A DNA stretch of 64,000 bases from Hermodice carunculata (lineage: Eukaryota; Annelida; Polychaeta; Eunicida; Amphinomidae). Position 1 is the first letter of the stretch, and each line of letters starts with the position of its first letter. Shown in pieces: positions 22,785 to 35,271 of this stretch. The position numbers were made by a program, and so were the translations under genes. The stretch spans positions 89,819,462-89,883,461 of the forward strand of contig OZ026622.1 of NCBI GenBank assembly GCA_964020975.1, in the 5' to 3' direction. The notes beneath the pieces were generated by a model. That model worked only from the letters and a program-made list of their open reading frames with translations, had not been told where the DNA came from and searched no databases.

Positions 22785-22943
22785 CCAAGACATCTGTATG
22801 CTAGTGAGGTCAGCATAGGTGTCATTCTCAATGAATACCAAGACATTTGTATGCTAGTCAGAACAGAATAGCTGCCACTCTCGAAGTATACCAAGACTTT
22901 TGTATACTAGTCACAACAGCATAGGTGCTAGTTCTAAATGTAG
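22785..22943. repeat. 53-bp tandem repeat, three copies
   Basis: Units begin at 22785, 22838 and 22891 with CCAAGAC(A/T)T(C/T)TGTAT, and each contains CTAGT(C/G)A. The period is exactly 53. Divergence of about 20-25% suggests an old duplication. Confidence 0.9.
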
Positions 22944-24454
22944 GTTGGTGGCCTTATAGGGATAGTAGTACAGGTGCTAATGGTAACTCTATCTAGATGT
23001 GATCATGTGTAGTATGAGTAGGGTATAGTGAAAATTAAATTATCATTTCATTCCATAATTCAACTCGAATGGAAGTTCATTTTTTTAATTTTAATCTCCA
23101 ACCAGTTTTGGATAATTATGTTCATTTTGAGATTTTGGGACGTTTTGGTGAACATAAATGTTGTCTATCAGTTGTCCAAATTTGGCAGTTCCAGTCCCAA
23201 TACAGTCCGAAGTAACTACGAAAATACTTTTAATGCTAACATGGTAGTCAACGAGCCGTGTGAACCTTTGCATCTAGTTTATTCTAGAAAATACTTTAGA
23301 GCAAAAACATATTTGGGTTTTTTAAGAAATGAACTGCTCCTTTTTAAATGTGTGTCAAAAAAATGAAGAGGCCAGCAACTGTATATTTTTTTTTTTTTTT
23401 TTTTTTTTACAAAATCAGCCTTTTTGCATTTTTCTATCACACCTGTAAAAAAAAAAAAAAAAAAAAAAAAAAACAGATGAAGTTATGAAAAATCCCTGAT
23501 ACACTTTGTAGAAACATGTATTGAGATCATACAAATTTGACCATTTTACCTTTACTATTTTTTCAAGAAATATCCAAATCTTTATCTTGTTTTGTGTAAT
23601 CCAAAGGTAGCATATGGAGTTTGTGTATGTCTTGTTTTTACCCTGGAACATGTGACAGATGCCACCATTTTAAATTATGATGACACCCTATTTATTCAAT
23701 AGAACCTGACCAAATTTACATTCAGAGCTTGTTCAGACTGTCCACTAAGTAGTTATATGGGGTAACAGGGCTTTTTGGATATCGATCTTGATAAGTTATG
23801 GTCACTGATTATTTGTTCATAAAGTAACTTTAATTGCATCTCCGCCAAGACATCCCTCCAATTTCACAGGGAATATGACCAGGCCTGCCAAACATTAACA
23901 ACCAATTGCTCCACCCCAAACTCATAAATCTGGTGTCGAATGATTGATAATTAATTACTCTAGCCTTTCATTGAAGGTGATGACTACACTCTGGCCTCTT
24001 CCAGTAGAAATTAAAATGAAAGTTGACAATTTGTGGCCCCATCCCATGGAACTCATAGTTCCCATGTGTGCTGGTAATGTCTGACCTGATTGAACCATCT
24101 GCATTTACTCTACACATAAACACCCTGCTCTGTTTTGAACTGGGGCCATGGATACAATGTTTCGAAAAACCAGTGTATCGTTCACAGTTGGATCACAACT
24201 TTGATTTGACAAAATAATTTATCATTTGTCACACCTTAAAATGAATTTACATACATTCACAATGAGGTATATTGCCGAAAACTCTCAAACCGTTGTTGGT
24301 TCCAAGTTGACAAAACAACTACTTTGAACCATGTGATTGATTCTTGGATCCGAATGGCCGCCATTAAGGACAAAAATCGAAGGTGGAAATTACGTTGCCT
24401 GGACTAAATTGACCAAGAATCCTATAGTGTGGGTGACTGTGAGGTGGTCTAAGC
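22944..24454. other. No gene recognised; T23/A27 inverted homopolymers
   Basis: A 23-base T run (23386-23408) and a 27-base A run (23447-23473) lie 38 bases apart and can pair. The open frame at 23028-23366 (+) shows no motif. Confidence 0.5.
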
Positions 24455-24641
24455 AAATAGTACTAAAACATGATCCACATTCATTAATTCCAAACCCAAC
24501 AATGACAGCAAAGAGATTCCAGACTTGCCAAAGCATCAACATTTCTCTTCCAATACCAATGTGAAGAAACAAATTTCACTCCTGACTTGAGACAGGCAGT
24601 CACCCAGGAAAGGCAACTGGTGGTTTTAAACCGGTCCTCTC
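24455..24641 (+). repeat. Dispersed ~190-bp repeat, copy c
   Basis: This aligns nearly base for base with 40920-41110, same orientation. Identical runs include AATACCAATGTGAAGAAAC, CTTGAGACAGGCAGTCAC and GGCAACTGGTGGTTTTAAAC. The family has no coding sign and could be a SINE or the 3' end of an unseen element. Confidence 0.85.
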
Positions 24642-27600
24642 AAAAGCAATAGTAAAAATAGACCTTAGATTCAGTGCCATATTGACTAGTAGAAGCCACA
24701 TTCAGGGGTAAAAACACTCTAAAACTATAATTTTAAGACTGTACATGTCAGACAGTACCCGGCCCAGATCTATCACCATCAGTTGAACAGATCAGAGCAC
24801 AGGTGCTCATTACCTTCAGTCAGTCAAGCATTCGTGTTAGTATACTCGCGGTTGAGAGCTTGAACCTAAAACAATTGAATGTACAATGCCCCACATAGGG
24901 CTTTTTCTGCAATAAAGTAGTGTGTATTCACTTGTGAAGGCAATCCTTCGTGTTAATAATAAGATGGGGGAGAAGGAAAGGAAACCCAGCTGGAACCAGT
25001 ACGTCGTTTGATGGAACTCCGACACAGAAAATCATAATTACACAGACTTTCAGCCAATCAGAGATCAGCTGGGATACCAGCTCATTTCCGGTCAAAATTA
25101 TGGTAAGTATTGATGAATATGAGAAGTATTGATGGATATGAGAAGCACTGACGTGATCAATTTTGGTCGGGTTTGACGATGTGTGGAAATGACACAGGAT
25201 AGTAACGCGAGTCGATCAAAGAAAGTGGTCTAATTGACAATTGAGAACAATTCTCTTATGCCTAATGCTACGGAACGAACATGATTCAGGATGGGATATC
25301 GTTTTGAATTTGGCACTGGAATGTCAGTCTTTTTGCCCGAAATGGTTTTTTGTGGGACGTTCGCGTCAATTATCGGAGTGTTGCCATGGATATATGTATA
25401 TGTCAAGTGATGATCAGTGTGATATACCTGTAAGAAATAGTTTTGGAATAAACTGGCGAATTTCAGTTTGTTGGTGTGTAATGAAACAGAGAAATCCTGT
25501 CAAACTTGAAGTGGGATGGTGGTCCTGGTGTGACCCTCGTTTCAAACCTTTCTCCGTAGGAGCGCCGTCTGATGACGTAATGGTCACCGCCATCTCCTTC
25601 ATTATATGAGTATGAATGATTGACTGCACAGATGACTACACAATACTTTATTGAAGATAAGGCGCTGTGTGGGCCATTGCACATACAACTGTTCTAGATT
25701 CACCCGCTCAACCCCCACCCCTAAGCTTCCCTTCCCTCCCCCCACCTCCCCTGTACAGGACCAAACCACGCAGTGGGTTGAATTAAGTTTTCAAATGTGC
25801 ACCACACCTAAACACTCAGCACCAGGTTAGTGGCAGTGATATTACAAGGTTTAATGGTTAATTCTTTGGAAGAACTACTGCGTTACCAACATTCTCGTCC
25901 ATTTAATTGGCATGATGTATTGGACACAGCGCTAGTCCATTGCCCATATAATCTTAGATTATGCAGGACTTTTGTTGTCGCAAATGTGAGGACAGTCCTA
26001 GAGCATGGTATGATTTTTTTGTGTGTGATAAGTATAAAAAGGTGAGAGCAATATTTCGTAGGGGTAATACCATGCAACCTTGTAGTACACAATAGTTTGA
26101 GTGAATAAAGATGCAGAGATTTTGACATTTTCCAGGGGGGACACCCCTGCATACCATAATTACAGTTTACATGGTCGTATTACACAACATGGTCTGTGTG
26201 TTTCTGGAAGTTGTAAAAAGATTCCATTTTCTAAAGCTTTATATCTTTAGATTGTGCCAAATATGGGAAAACATTCACCTGCTATGTGTTTCATGTGCGT
26301 AGCATAAACAAATTGTATAACTGAAAGTGTATTATGTAGGCCCCCTACTAAATTATTTGAGCAATTGAACTGTTCTTGCGTTCATATATGTCTCTGTTTG
26401 GTGTCCACCGACTGAAAAATTGAGAGTGCCCAAAGAGGTCTTTCTGTAGCACTCCGCTTATATGCCACAGTCACTGTCTGGTGACTAATCTGCGTATTTC
26501 ACTAGCCTTCCGTTAGGAATTTTCACTCCTGCCTTTATCTATGTCATGTCCAGTTTTTTTTTGACCGAAGTCTTTCGGTGAAAATATGATATGAAAATGT
26601 AGCATCTTGGTCCGATAGTCTTTGCGTTAATACGACTTGTTTTCCAACATGGGGGACATCAGACCTGCACATGGCACGGCAACAAAGAGTCTGATTGGAC
26701 CGTGAGGGGCACGTGATCAAACTGCATTTATTATGAGGTAAAATGGCGTCCTTTTGCCCATTCTCGGATATTTTTTAAGCGATTCCCCAGGATCATTTTT
26801 TCTTAGCCAATAAGAGATCTTGTTACATAGAAAGACAAAAACCTGAAGATTCCAACAGTAGAGAAGAAAATGACGGACTATGCAAAACATCGTGGCCGCA
26901 AAAGTGCAAACTTACTAAATTTTGGGGTAAATTTGGCATTTGTATCATTAAAAATATCGCGAAAAAAAGAGAGTTGTTGGATTTTTATTCACTTAAGAAT
27001 ATATTTTTTTACCGCAAAATCAAAATAGGCCTAGCCATCTGTAAGTATTTAAGTTTGTCTACAATAAAATGAACACGCTTGCAGTTAAATAAGCATTGTC
27101 ATTGCACGCCAGAGGGGAAGCGGCTGAAGGTTGGCTTGCGTTGCACGCCGCTATAACTGACAACAGTGGGAAACGATGTTCCAATATATGTCGGGTGTGC
27201 CCGACAACGGCATGCCAGGGGCGTGCTGTTTATTATTAATTTTACGAAATATTCAGATGTATTTCAGTGATGGAGCTTTGCAATTTTTGTTCAGTGATGA
27301 AGGATAGTGTGCGATACGTTGGGAGAGTTTATTGTTTATATCAATTGCATGCCTCCATGCTAAGTTAGTAAGTACATTATGTGTCGACCATTTATGATAC
27401 TGATAAGAGAAAGCCAGTATTGTCTCTAAAATGCATTTGTATGGGTACGTACTGACCAGTGCATGGTCATATCATATCAGTGGAATTGCAAGTAATTACT
27501 TTCTCATTCTCAGTCAGTGACATTCAGTATACTCTGGTATATTGCCCAGGGCAATAAAGTGCAATTTTCTCTATTAGCATGCTTTTAGACCCATGCAGTA

Positions 27601-28056
27601 CTTAGTCAGCACAAGTAACATTCAGCATGACTACAAAGGCCTTGGTCACAGTGGGGCTTTTGTCCTTGCTAAGGGCCATAAAGTTTTACCGGTTTAATGA
27701 ACTTATACAAAAAAATTACAAGCGCAACACCGAATAAATTGTTATCAAGTACTTACTACACCTCCCCCCATCCCTCGCCCCCTCCCCCCAAAAAACGAGG
27801 CCGACTGAAGGTTGTTGTCGTAGGATGAGCTTTAAGAAATAAAATTTCTCAGTAAAAATGACTAAACGTTCACTGATACCGACAGGTGTGTTTTGGGGAA
27901 GTCGTGCAGTAAAGTATAACACCCGTGAGTGATTTGTACAGGAGTCCTCAAATGACCACGAAGGGGGGGGGGGGGGGACATAAACACTCAAATATTGAAG
28001 TGCGTCGGGTGGGCAATATATCCTTGGTGGCTTTTTACATGAACGATATAGAAAAC
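24642..28056. other. No gene recognised
   Basis: A donor-like GTAAGT occurs at 25103 but no matching upstream exon could be defined. The open frame at 25241-25609 (+) has antisense frames of similar length and no motif. A small GTCGGG-TGTG-CCCGAC hairpin lies near 27189. A 15-base G run is at 27963-27977. CCAAT and CACGTG motifs near 26720-26810 are isolated. Confidence 0.4.
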
Positions 28057-28167
28057 GTTTCCACATTTTCAGTTGGCATGAATCGACTTTTATTTGACCC
28101 CATGCACAAAAATCACGAGGAGCTGATCCAGGTGTTATAGTGTGAAAAAGATTTTATAATAATAATA

Positions 28168-28256
<89 letters not shown>

Positions 28257-28627
28257 TTATTACAACTTCTAAATTTCGCGAAATACGGGTACACGTACAT
28301 CGAGTTAAAATATCAGTTGCATGATAATATTAAAAGCTATACATAGGGTTAACATTCACTTTTGGCATGAATAGACTTACATTTGAAGCCATGTGCTGCA
28401 ATGACGGGGAACTGATCCATGTGTTTTATATACGAAACATTTCTACATTTTCAGTCGACATGAATCGACATTCATTTGCTGCCATGGGCTGCAAAGACGG
28501 AGCCCTCGTCAATGTTTGTGCCTTTGAAGGGACGGCAACGGAGCAGGCACGCTACGTCTCAGTGCACGGGGCTCGGCCATCTGTGGCAGCTGCAGTTGAG
28601 TATTTTTTAAGCGGCGTGTTGTGTTAA
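28057..28627 (+). repeat. Exon-like ~93-bp unit, three diverged copies
   Basis: Three segments, starting near 28057, 28348 and 28441, encode related peptides: GMNRLLFDPMHK...EELIQVL, GMNRLTFEAMCCNDGELIHV, and DMNRHSFAAMGCKDGALVNV. Copies 1 and 3 are preceded by ACATTTTCAG, a good splice acceptor, and open in phase 1. Copy 3 continues open to a stop at 28625-28627. They lie in the long intron of gene A, whose exon 2 donor is phase 1, so they could be alternative or abandoned terminal exons. Copies 2 and 3 are 93 bp apart; copy 1 is separated by an (AAT)n tract. Confidence 0.45.
28155..28257. repeat. (AAT)n microsatellite
   Basis: About 34 AAT units with one interruption, between copies 1 and 2 of the exon-like repeat. 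Confidence 0.97.
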
Positions 28628-29319
28628 GTAACAGTGAGGAAAAGATTCACTACTATTATTTGCGATGAAATAACACAGCAGATTTATCTGAAACACACAG
28701 TGACGTGCTCATTGTACACCATAAATGTTTTAGGTCACCAACTGTAACATTGATGAAAAGTAGAGAACTCTGCCGAGTAATTTCGACTTCAGAAAATAGG
28801 GAAGCGTTGGTTAGAGGACATATAGCTTTGTACATCTAGGAGAATTAAACAATGCTCGAAGTTCAAGGGCATCTCACCTCACCCAGAAAGGTGTTTGGGA
28901 GACCACTTTCCAACAAATTTTACGAATATCTTGTTGCAAACGGACTCCACGTGAAGCAAACTTTTGGATCTACAAAAATCCAATTAAATAGTATCAGTCA
29001 CCAAATTTACCATTTACCTGTTCCCAATTTATATTAACTACCTGCTCCTTGAGGTTGTCTAAAATCCTGGTGAGTCCGCAAATTGTATAAATTCTGACCT
29101 CTTCAAAATAAAATGTCGGAGTAAACAGTTGCACATGGCTTCAATGGAACCTGGTCCCTTTCCTTCCTTCCTTTTTTTTTTTTCGAAGCAAAACGAATTC
29201 TGACCGACCACATCAATTCTTAGGGAAAAGATCATTCCCGAGGCTTCTTCTCACATAGATTTGGTCATTACAGTGCATGTATCTCCCGACTTAGCACGGA
29301 AAGCACAAATTGGGGTTGA
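28628..29319. other. No gene recognised
   Basis: No family motif. The open frame at 28852-29037 (+) is unassigned. Confidence 0.5.
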
Positions 29320-29500
29320 ATGTCTATGATTGAACGCGTCAAAGATCAAGTTTCAAGACTCGTCGCTATACTCGAACGACTAAAACAAAAATTGTCCCAT
29401 AAACTCTGCAAATTATATGTATGGATAGTACGTCCATACTTGCAAAACGGGAATGCAGTATTTGACGTCTGTAGCATCATGATGACGTCCTTCGTATCTT
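29320..29500 (+). mobile_element. LINE ORF2 C-terminal scrap
   Basis: A short + frame reads RLVAILERLKQKLSHKLCKL then YVWIVRPYLQNGNAVFD. It matches the post-thumb block of CR1/Jockey-type ORF2 (RRLGxLxRLRxxL...LYxxxVRPxLEYGNAVWD). Nothing else of the element remains nearby. Confidence 0.65.
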
Positions 29501-30953
29501 TCCGTACTGCATGGTCCGTGTGTAGACCAAATCTTATCCCTCGCTACGTTTCTGATCTGTAGGACAGCCTTAAAGCAGAACAAAACCTTTTTAAAATTCC
29601 TTTTTGCCATTTTCAGTTTGCCTCTGGAATGATCCTTGTCCAGAGATTCGAAAAGAATCCAATACGCATTTTGGGTGAAGGAATCAAAAAAAAAACCCCA
29701 AATAAACCAAAATATGATAAAATACAAAGAAGAATCGCGAGGCCACCTAATGAACCAAGGAAAGTCTATTGATCACCACAAGTGTGCCATTGCAATTTCG
29801 AACCAATAACCCAGCGGCTTAGGAGAAGTAGACTTTTTAAGATTATGCCAAAAAAATGAGCTTCAAAAGCCCCAACTCCACTGCAGGATGACCAATTGAA
29901 CAAACTCAGTGAAGACTCACCCAAGGTACATCCCCACCAAGTTTGAAATGATTTTGACTCACAAATGTGAAGAAGTCGAATTAGCTTTCCAATCCCCATT
30001 GACTCATATTGTAATCAAAAGGATGCATGCATTGACCGATAAGTACCCAAATTGGAAAATTTTGTAAAAATCAGGGATCCAGAGCATCACCACTTAGTGA
30101 AAAACTTTGATTCTTCCACCAGGTACCTATCTTTCAAATTTCAGCACCATTCGAGCGACAGTTTACGGATGTCAAAATAAGGGAAAACCCATAAAAAATT
30201 CAGTTTTAAAACTCGCAGCACCACTACACTACCTGGTGGAGAAATTCGGGTCTACAGAAGGACACCCAGAAGTGTTCATATACAATTTTAAAGGAAATAA
30301 GCGATTTGGAGATTATGCCAAGAAATTAACCTCCATATTGGCAATCTGATTATAAAATAATTTTACTTTTCTATAATTTGTATTAATTTTACTAGTACAA
30401 ACCCGTGTAATGTATTGTTAAGTGGACATAATCGCGACTATCTCCCTCACCCTCTCACACATCCCGCCACCACTGTGACAAAGTGGGATGTGATCATGGA
30501 ATATAAACAAAAAGTATTCTGGGATAGGCAAACAGGTGATGTATTAGTACAAAGTTTAGGTAAAAGATAAAGAAAGTTAATTCTCCACACCTTCAATGGC
30601 ATTTAAAAGTGGCTTATATCTACGAATCCTCCTTATCGTCTTCCAAACGTCTCTTTGGATTTTTAGTGGTGGCCAGTTTTGCAAGCAATCTCTAAGTTTA
30701 TCACTAACAGTCATGGGAAGTGTCATGACCAAACCCTTAGGCAGAACTTTTCATTTTTCCCTTTTATTCCCCGGTTTTTTTTTCTCTCCTTTTCGTTAAT
30801 GTGAAACTACCCAGCAACAGGGGTAGCACACCTCAGTAGATATCACGTGTATACCTACTGTTACTTCAACAAGATGTCCCATTGCATTTTGAAGATATCT
30901 TGGTAAAAAGAAGATCGAGACAAAGTTCTGGCACTAAATATTGTCTGTTGCAG
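29501..30953. other. No gene recognised
   Basis: The open frame at 30107-30349 (+) ends in a peptide with YNFKGNKRFGDYAKKL but I recognise no family. The neighbouring 29.75-30.1 kb has repeat-like texture. Confidence 0.4.
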
Positions 30954-31130
30954 AATCTCAAAAGCCTGGGTGACGGAATCGACCACATCGACCACGAAGA
31001 CCCCAGATTCTTCGTTGAACGTCGCTGCCAACTTGCCTCTGTGTTTGAGTCAACAAAACATCCGAGTATGCTACCGAGTTGCAATATGCTGATAGCCAAA
31101 TTTTCTCACTTTGAAGCGAGCAACATTTGA
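30954..31130 (+). other. Acceptor-bounded open segment, possible exon
   Basis: An acceptor-like TATTGTCTGTTGCAG precedes 59 codons to a TGA. The peptide includes DPRFFVERRCQL, ASVFESTKHP and NMLIAKFSHFEASN, which vaguely resembles a trefoil repeat (FES..hP....n..l..f). It opens in phase 0, unlike the phase-1 exons of gene A, so I do not join it to that gene. Confidence 0.2.
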
Positions 31131-31189
31131 CACCCAAAGCCTCTAACAACACGTTCCTCATTGAGTAGATTTTGCCTAATATTAGACTG

Positions 31190-31625
31190 CTATTTATATA
31201 TTGGTTGGTTGTTTGCTTGAATGCTTGCTCATTTGTTTGCTCGTGTGTTTATCTAGTTGTTTTAGATTTATTTAATTTTCCTTTCTCTTGTTCTACATTG
31301 TTCCTTCATTCCTATCTCCATTCGTTCTTGCCGTCTATTTTTGTATATTCGTTTTTTTATTTATTCAATTATTTCCATCTTATTTGAATTTTCCTAGTAA
31401 AATGTTTTATTTTGTTTTTTGTTTGTTTGTTTATTTACTTTTATTTTGTTATTTTGTTTGTTTCTTCGTTTGTTTGCTGTTTTTGTTTTGGTTTTTTTTT
31501 TGTTTTATGTTTTTGTTTTTGTTTTTTGTTTTTTTTTTTTTGTTTTTGTTTTTTGTTTTTTTTGTTTTTGCTTTGTTTTTTTTGGTTTTGTTTTGTTTTT
31601 GTTGTTTTTTTTTTCATTTCCTCAG
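31190..31625. repeat. T-rich low-complexity tract
   Basis: Irregular TTTG/TTTTG repeats dominate, densest at 31387-31618. The three overlapping Phe-rich open frames here are artefacts of composition. Confidence 0.9.
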
Positions 31626-32831
31626 CTTGACTTGTTTTGTTTCATTGCCAGATGGTTGAAAATTTTGAGCACTTTAGATTCCTATACGAAGTACAAAAAC
31701 TCGCCCTCCCTTCAATTTGTACTAAGAAAGTTTCAGAAAAGAAAACAATATTACCACAATAATACCGGTTTTGGGTTCAAATGTCTATCGCCATTAACTA
31801 AGTTATGATAAAATGTCGAACAAGAGTATATATCAAAGATACACGGGGAACCAATCGGTAATTTACTTCCTTTTATCGGCAAGTAAATATATTTTAACGT
31901 AGCTGGAGTCTGGCAGGTAATATTAATTAATATATCGTGTTAGCTCAATATTAAATACATCATAAGTGCAATTTTTTGCAAGCTGTACATTACCTTTGAG
32001 CTGAACTGAAGTTAACTTTATTGCTGCATGACACATAAAAACGTGATATTTGCAAAATACAAACAGACACAGGTACATGTCAATTTCATAATGATATTTT
32101 ACATCAACCTTACATCATAAAGACCAAGTGCATAAATTTATATGGTGAAATATCGCGGAATCCTCGTTCTGGCAGGTGAACGCCAGGGGGGGGGGGGTGT
32201 TTTTATTTTGAACTCCCAATGAAATATATTACGTAAGAGATTGCGCTTCTAACTATGTATTCGTATCATTTCCAAGTTACCATCTTTTAAACTGCCTTCT
32301 TTCATAAAACAACTCGCAGCTTGTCCGAAATAAAACAGCGCTGTGAGAGAACAATATATATTATGCTCATGAAAAATCTGAAGGACAGATAAACTGTGTA
32401 AGTGATTAACTTTCTTTCGAGACCAAAATCAGGAAATTGGTTCCTCAAAAAATACAGAAAAAAGACATTTTGAAACTCAAAGGTTCATGAAAATTACAGC
32501 GATATAGACATTGCACATACTCGCTTAAATTCCTGTCTGATCTTGCTGTTTTAACTTCTGATATATTCTTTACAACATGTACTTTGATAACACATATTCT
32601 CAGTTATCTTATATGTAAGGTAAGAGAAGCCTAGCTAGCTCAAAGCAAGCCATGCGCCAGGTTGGAAGTCTTAAATTTTGCAAGCTGTTTGACTCCATGG
32701 TTCAAGAAGCGTAAATAAAAAACGTACCCCCCCCCCCTTTGCATAGACAATGTGTGAAACAGTGATCAACCTGCAGACTTGAAAAGCCATTTTACTTGAT
32801 TAGGATATTTTTTTCTTATTTCTCATTGCAG
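31626..32831. other. Intronic sequence, no gene recognised
   Basis: Contains a 12-base G run (32186-32197), a C run near 32728, and the pyrimidine tract that precedes the exon at 32832. Confidence 0.5.
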
Positions 32832-32962
32832 ATTATTATCTGGCATCAGATGGCAATCGTGTTTTCCTGAGATACAAAGAAAGCATTGATGCAAGGACGG
32901 ATGCTGATTTGAGCGAACTGATATTTGATGTCAAATACCTGGATGATGGCGCAGCTTCTTAA
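32832..32962 (+). CDS. Gene A, candidate terminal exon
   Basis: A textbook acceptor (TTTTTTTCTTATTTCTCATTGCAG region, ending at 32831) is followed by 131 bases open in phase 1 to TAA at 32960-32962. The peptide YYLASDGNRVFLRYKE, DARTDADLSELIFDVKYLDD, GAAS reads as one more beta-trefoil-like unit (YYLASDGNRVFLRY...LIFDV). It is only tentatively linked to exon 2: the T left by exon 2 completes a Tyr codon. The 22.2-kb intron is long and may hide other exons; the three exons alone give only 114-115 residues, slightly short for a whole trefoil (about 120-150). No AATAAA was pinned down. Confidence 0.5.
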
Positions 32963-34370
32963 GCAACACAGTCGCATAACGGACTTCAAACGTAGAAACC
33001 AGTTCGAAGGACAATTGTGCATTATTTTGCATGCTTACCTAATTTTATGGGCTTTTGAATTTGTTACGTTCAGTGAAGACAGCCATTTAAGTTTGCCATC
33101 TTCATTTGATCAAGTATTGACTTTATACATTTATTCACTTCGCTTCCCTGGGAGAATGCCAGTTGAAGGTCTGAGCAGGCAGTGACTTTGCGAGTGATTT
33201 TATGCAATTAATTTGATGCTACAGATGCCGCCACTCGCAACATCCCCTGTTCAATCGGAGAGCTCAGTTAGACTCTTGTCATTGGTCAAGAAACATCAAC
33301 AATAGCAAGAAACGGTCTACTTTATCATTTCTAGTGCAGTGGGGTTATGTCTGCATCACCGCTCGCATAAGATAAAAGATGGAACTTTTTCAACATTCAT
33401 TTGCCGGCTGTTTCACAAATCACAGTGCTGGATACAAGTGTGTATGCAATCAAGGGACTTGGAACTCTGTATCAAATCTATAGCAAAGTACCCCCGTATG
33501 TTTTGGCAGTGAATGAAGAACTGGTGACTAGGTAGCGAGCTATATCTCAATGGCGTTCATAGGACATGTAACTGTTCTTTGTAGTCAATGTTACAATTCT
33601 GACGGCCACGTGACTAATATCTTAAGTCAATCAAACTGCGCTACTTGTATCAATATCCAGTTCACTTGAAGGTCCATCAGTGTTTACGAAGGTTGCCATG
33701 CCAGCCTCAACTCTGACAATTCTGATTGCTTTTGCATAGCAAAACCAGGGGTGTGCTATATACAGCAAGTCCATGGTAAATATGTTCCCGACATTCTTGT
33801 ACATGTTCTTGTTGACTTTCCCGTCACCCGCGTACAAACGATTTACGGTTAGGTTACATGCTTAATATTTGTCGGGATATTCAAAAAAGGATTTGTTGTT
33901 CTGGTATTTTTCATGAGCTTTTGGGTGTTAAAATAAATTTATACGATATCTTTTAAATCCAAATTCGTTATACTTTTTCCCATTGTCTCTGTTTTTGTGT
34001 TGCCATGGTTGTAGATCGCCATATGCCGTGACACGCTTGTGTGAAACTTGGTAAGATATGTTTCTAAACTTGTATGATGAAACGAAACATGAATGTTCTC
34101 CTGGACATATGTGCGGGACAGCTTTAAACTTTTCAAACGGTGATATATTGCCGAATGTGGGATTTCATCAATTTGTTTGTGCATTTTACCTGAGAAATAA
34201 ATGGTAACTTGATCGACGCGTGACATTTTTTCAACAATCCGCCGGTCCTAAGTTGGTATGATGTGTGCATGCATAGAAATAGTTTTTGTTTTGTGAGCTA
34301 ACTGTCGGGCCAAATTTGTGGATTTGAATGGTGGAAAAAGTGACATAGTTTTTTATGCCAATAATAATAA
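32963..34370. other. No gene recognised
   Basis: Downstream of gene A. Open frames at 33631-33837 and 33939-34226 (-) show no motif. Confidence 0.5.
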
Positions 34371-35271
34371 ACAAGAGGCCCATGGGGCTTATGCTCTGAT
34401 GACCATCACCAAATAATTTTCTTTGCCATTTATGTCTAAGCTAAACCCTGATATTACCAAATTATTTCTTTCAACTTTACAGGTCTGGTGATCTGCGAAA
34501 AAAGTAGGTCAAGGTCACTGATATAACATAACCTTATCATTGGACATGATCTGTATATCCTATATATTTGGCATGTCAAATTTTATTAAATTTTCAAGAC
34601 ATGGAATTTTATATCTTGAACACATTTTGACTCATTATTTCCGTCAAATACAGGTTGCAGCACTAGTATCAAGTGGAACTTAGAATTTTACCTACGCGAT
34701 CCGACTCAAGCGCAATTTTGATCTAGAGGCTCAAATTTGTTTGCCATCAATGTCCAAGCTACATCCTGCCATTAAAATATCACCTCTTTTCAATCTTACG
34801 GGACTTTGTGGCCCAACAAAACATAGGCCAAGGTCATTGATATTATATAACATATTGGCATTGGACATAATCTATATACCCTATAAACTTGACATGTCTA
34901 ATTCAATTATCTCTCGAGATATGGAATTTGACATCTTTAACCAAATATTGCCTCATAATTTCTGTTATAGGTGACGCCATTAATATCATAAGCGATTGAG
35001 GTTTTGACCTCCACAATCCCGGCCACTAAATTTCACGAATATAAAAGATGCAACAGTTGTCACAAAATTTTTTAATTTTTACCGATATATTACGCATCAT
35101 CCTATAGGTGGCGCCACCATATCGAACTCGGCCTAGATTTCCATACACTTGGTAGGCCAAAGTCCTTGAAAGTATACATGGTCATGGGGCTATCTTGTAA
35201 ATTGTGGATTCTATTGCGTTCACAAGCAAAAGTTTACAGACGGAGAGACGTGAGTGATCACATGAGCCTCT
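34371..35271 (+). mobile_element. Modular ACAAGAGGCCC repeat with short inverted ends
   Basis: It begins ACAAGAGGCCCATGGGGC and ends GTGATCACATGAGCCTCT. AGAGGCCCATG and the complement of CATGAGCCTCT match at 10 of 11 positions. The interior holds a ~315-bp unit twice (from about 34424 and 34740), plus part of a third near 35080. Each unit has TTTGCCAT(T/C), AGGTCAAGGTCA or AGGCCAAGGTCA, and an ATATGGAATTT-like block. No ORF is seen. I recall similar ACAAGAGGCCC elements, ending in an acagacgg...gtgatca stretch, as abundant in bivalve genomes. Family assignment is from memory. Confidence 0.65.

Noticed and set aside
22785-22943. 53-bp repeat considered as a CRISPR array
   Set aside because: Whole units repeat with no conserved-repeat and unique-spacer pattern, and the genome is eukaryotic.
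25241-25609. 122-codon + frame with Trp/Cys-rich sequence
   Set aside because: Antisense frames of similar length overlap it, no splice or family support exists, and no motif is recognisable.
27189-27204. GTCGGG-TGTG-CCCGAC hairpin, considered as a histone-type 3' stem-loop or terminator
   Set aside because: The sequence does not fit the histone stem-loop consensus and no histone coding sequence lies upstream.
30954-31130. Joining the acceptor-bounded segment at 30.95 kb into gene A
   Set aside because: It opens in phase 0 while all gene A junctions are phase 1. Kept only as a possible separate exon.
31288-31808. Three overlapping Phe/Leu/Val-rich frames resembling membrane proteins
   Set aside because: The DNA is a T-rich simple sequence; hydrophobicity follows from composition.
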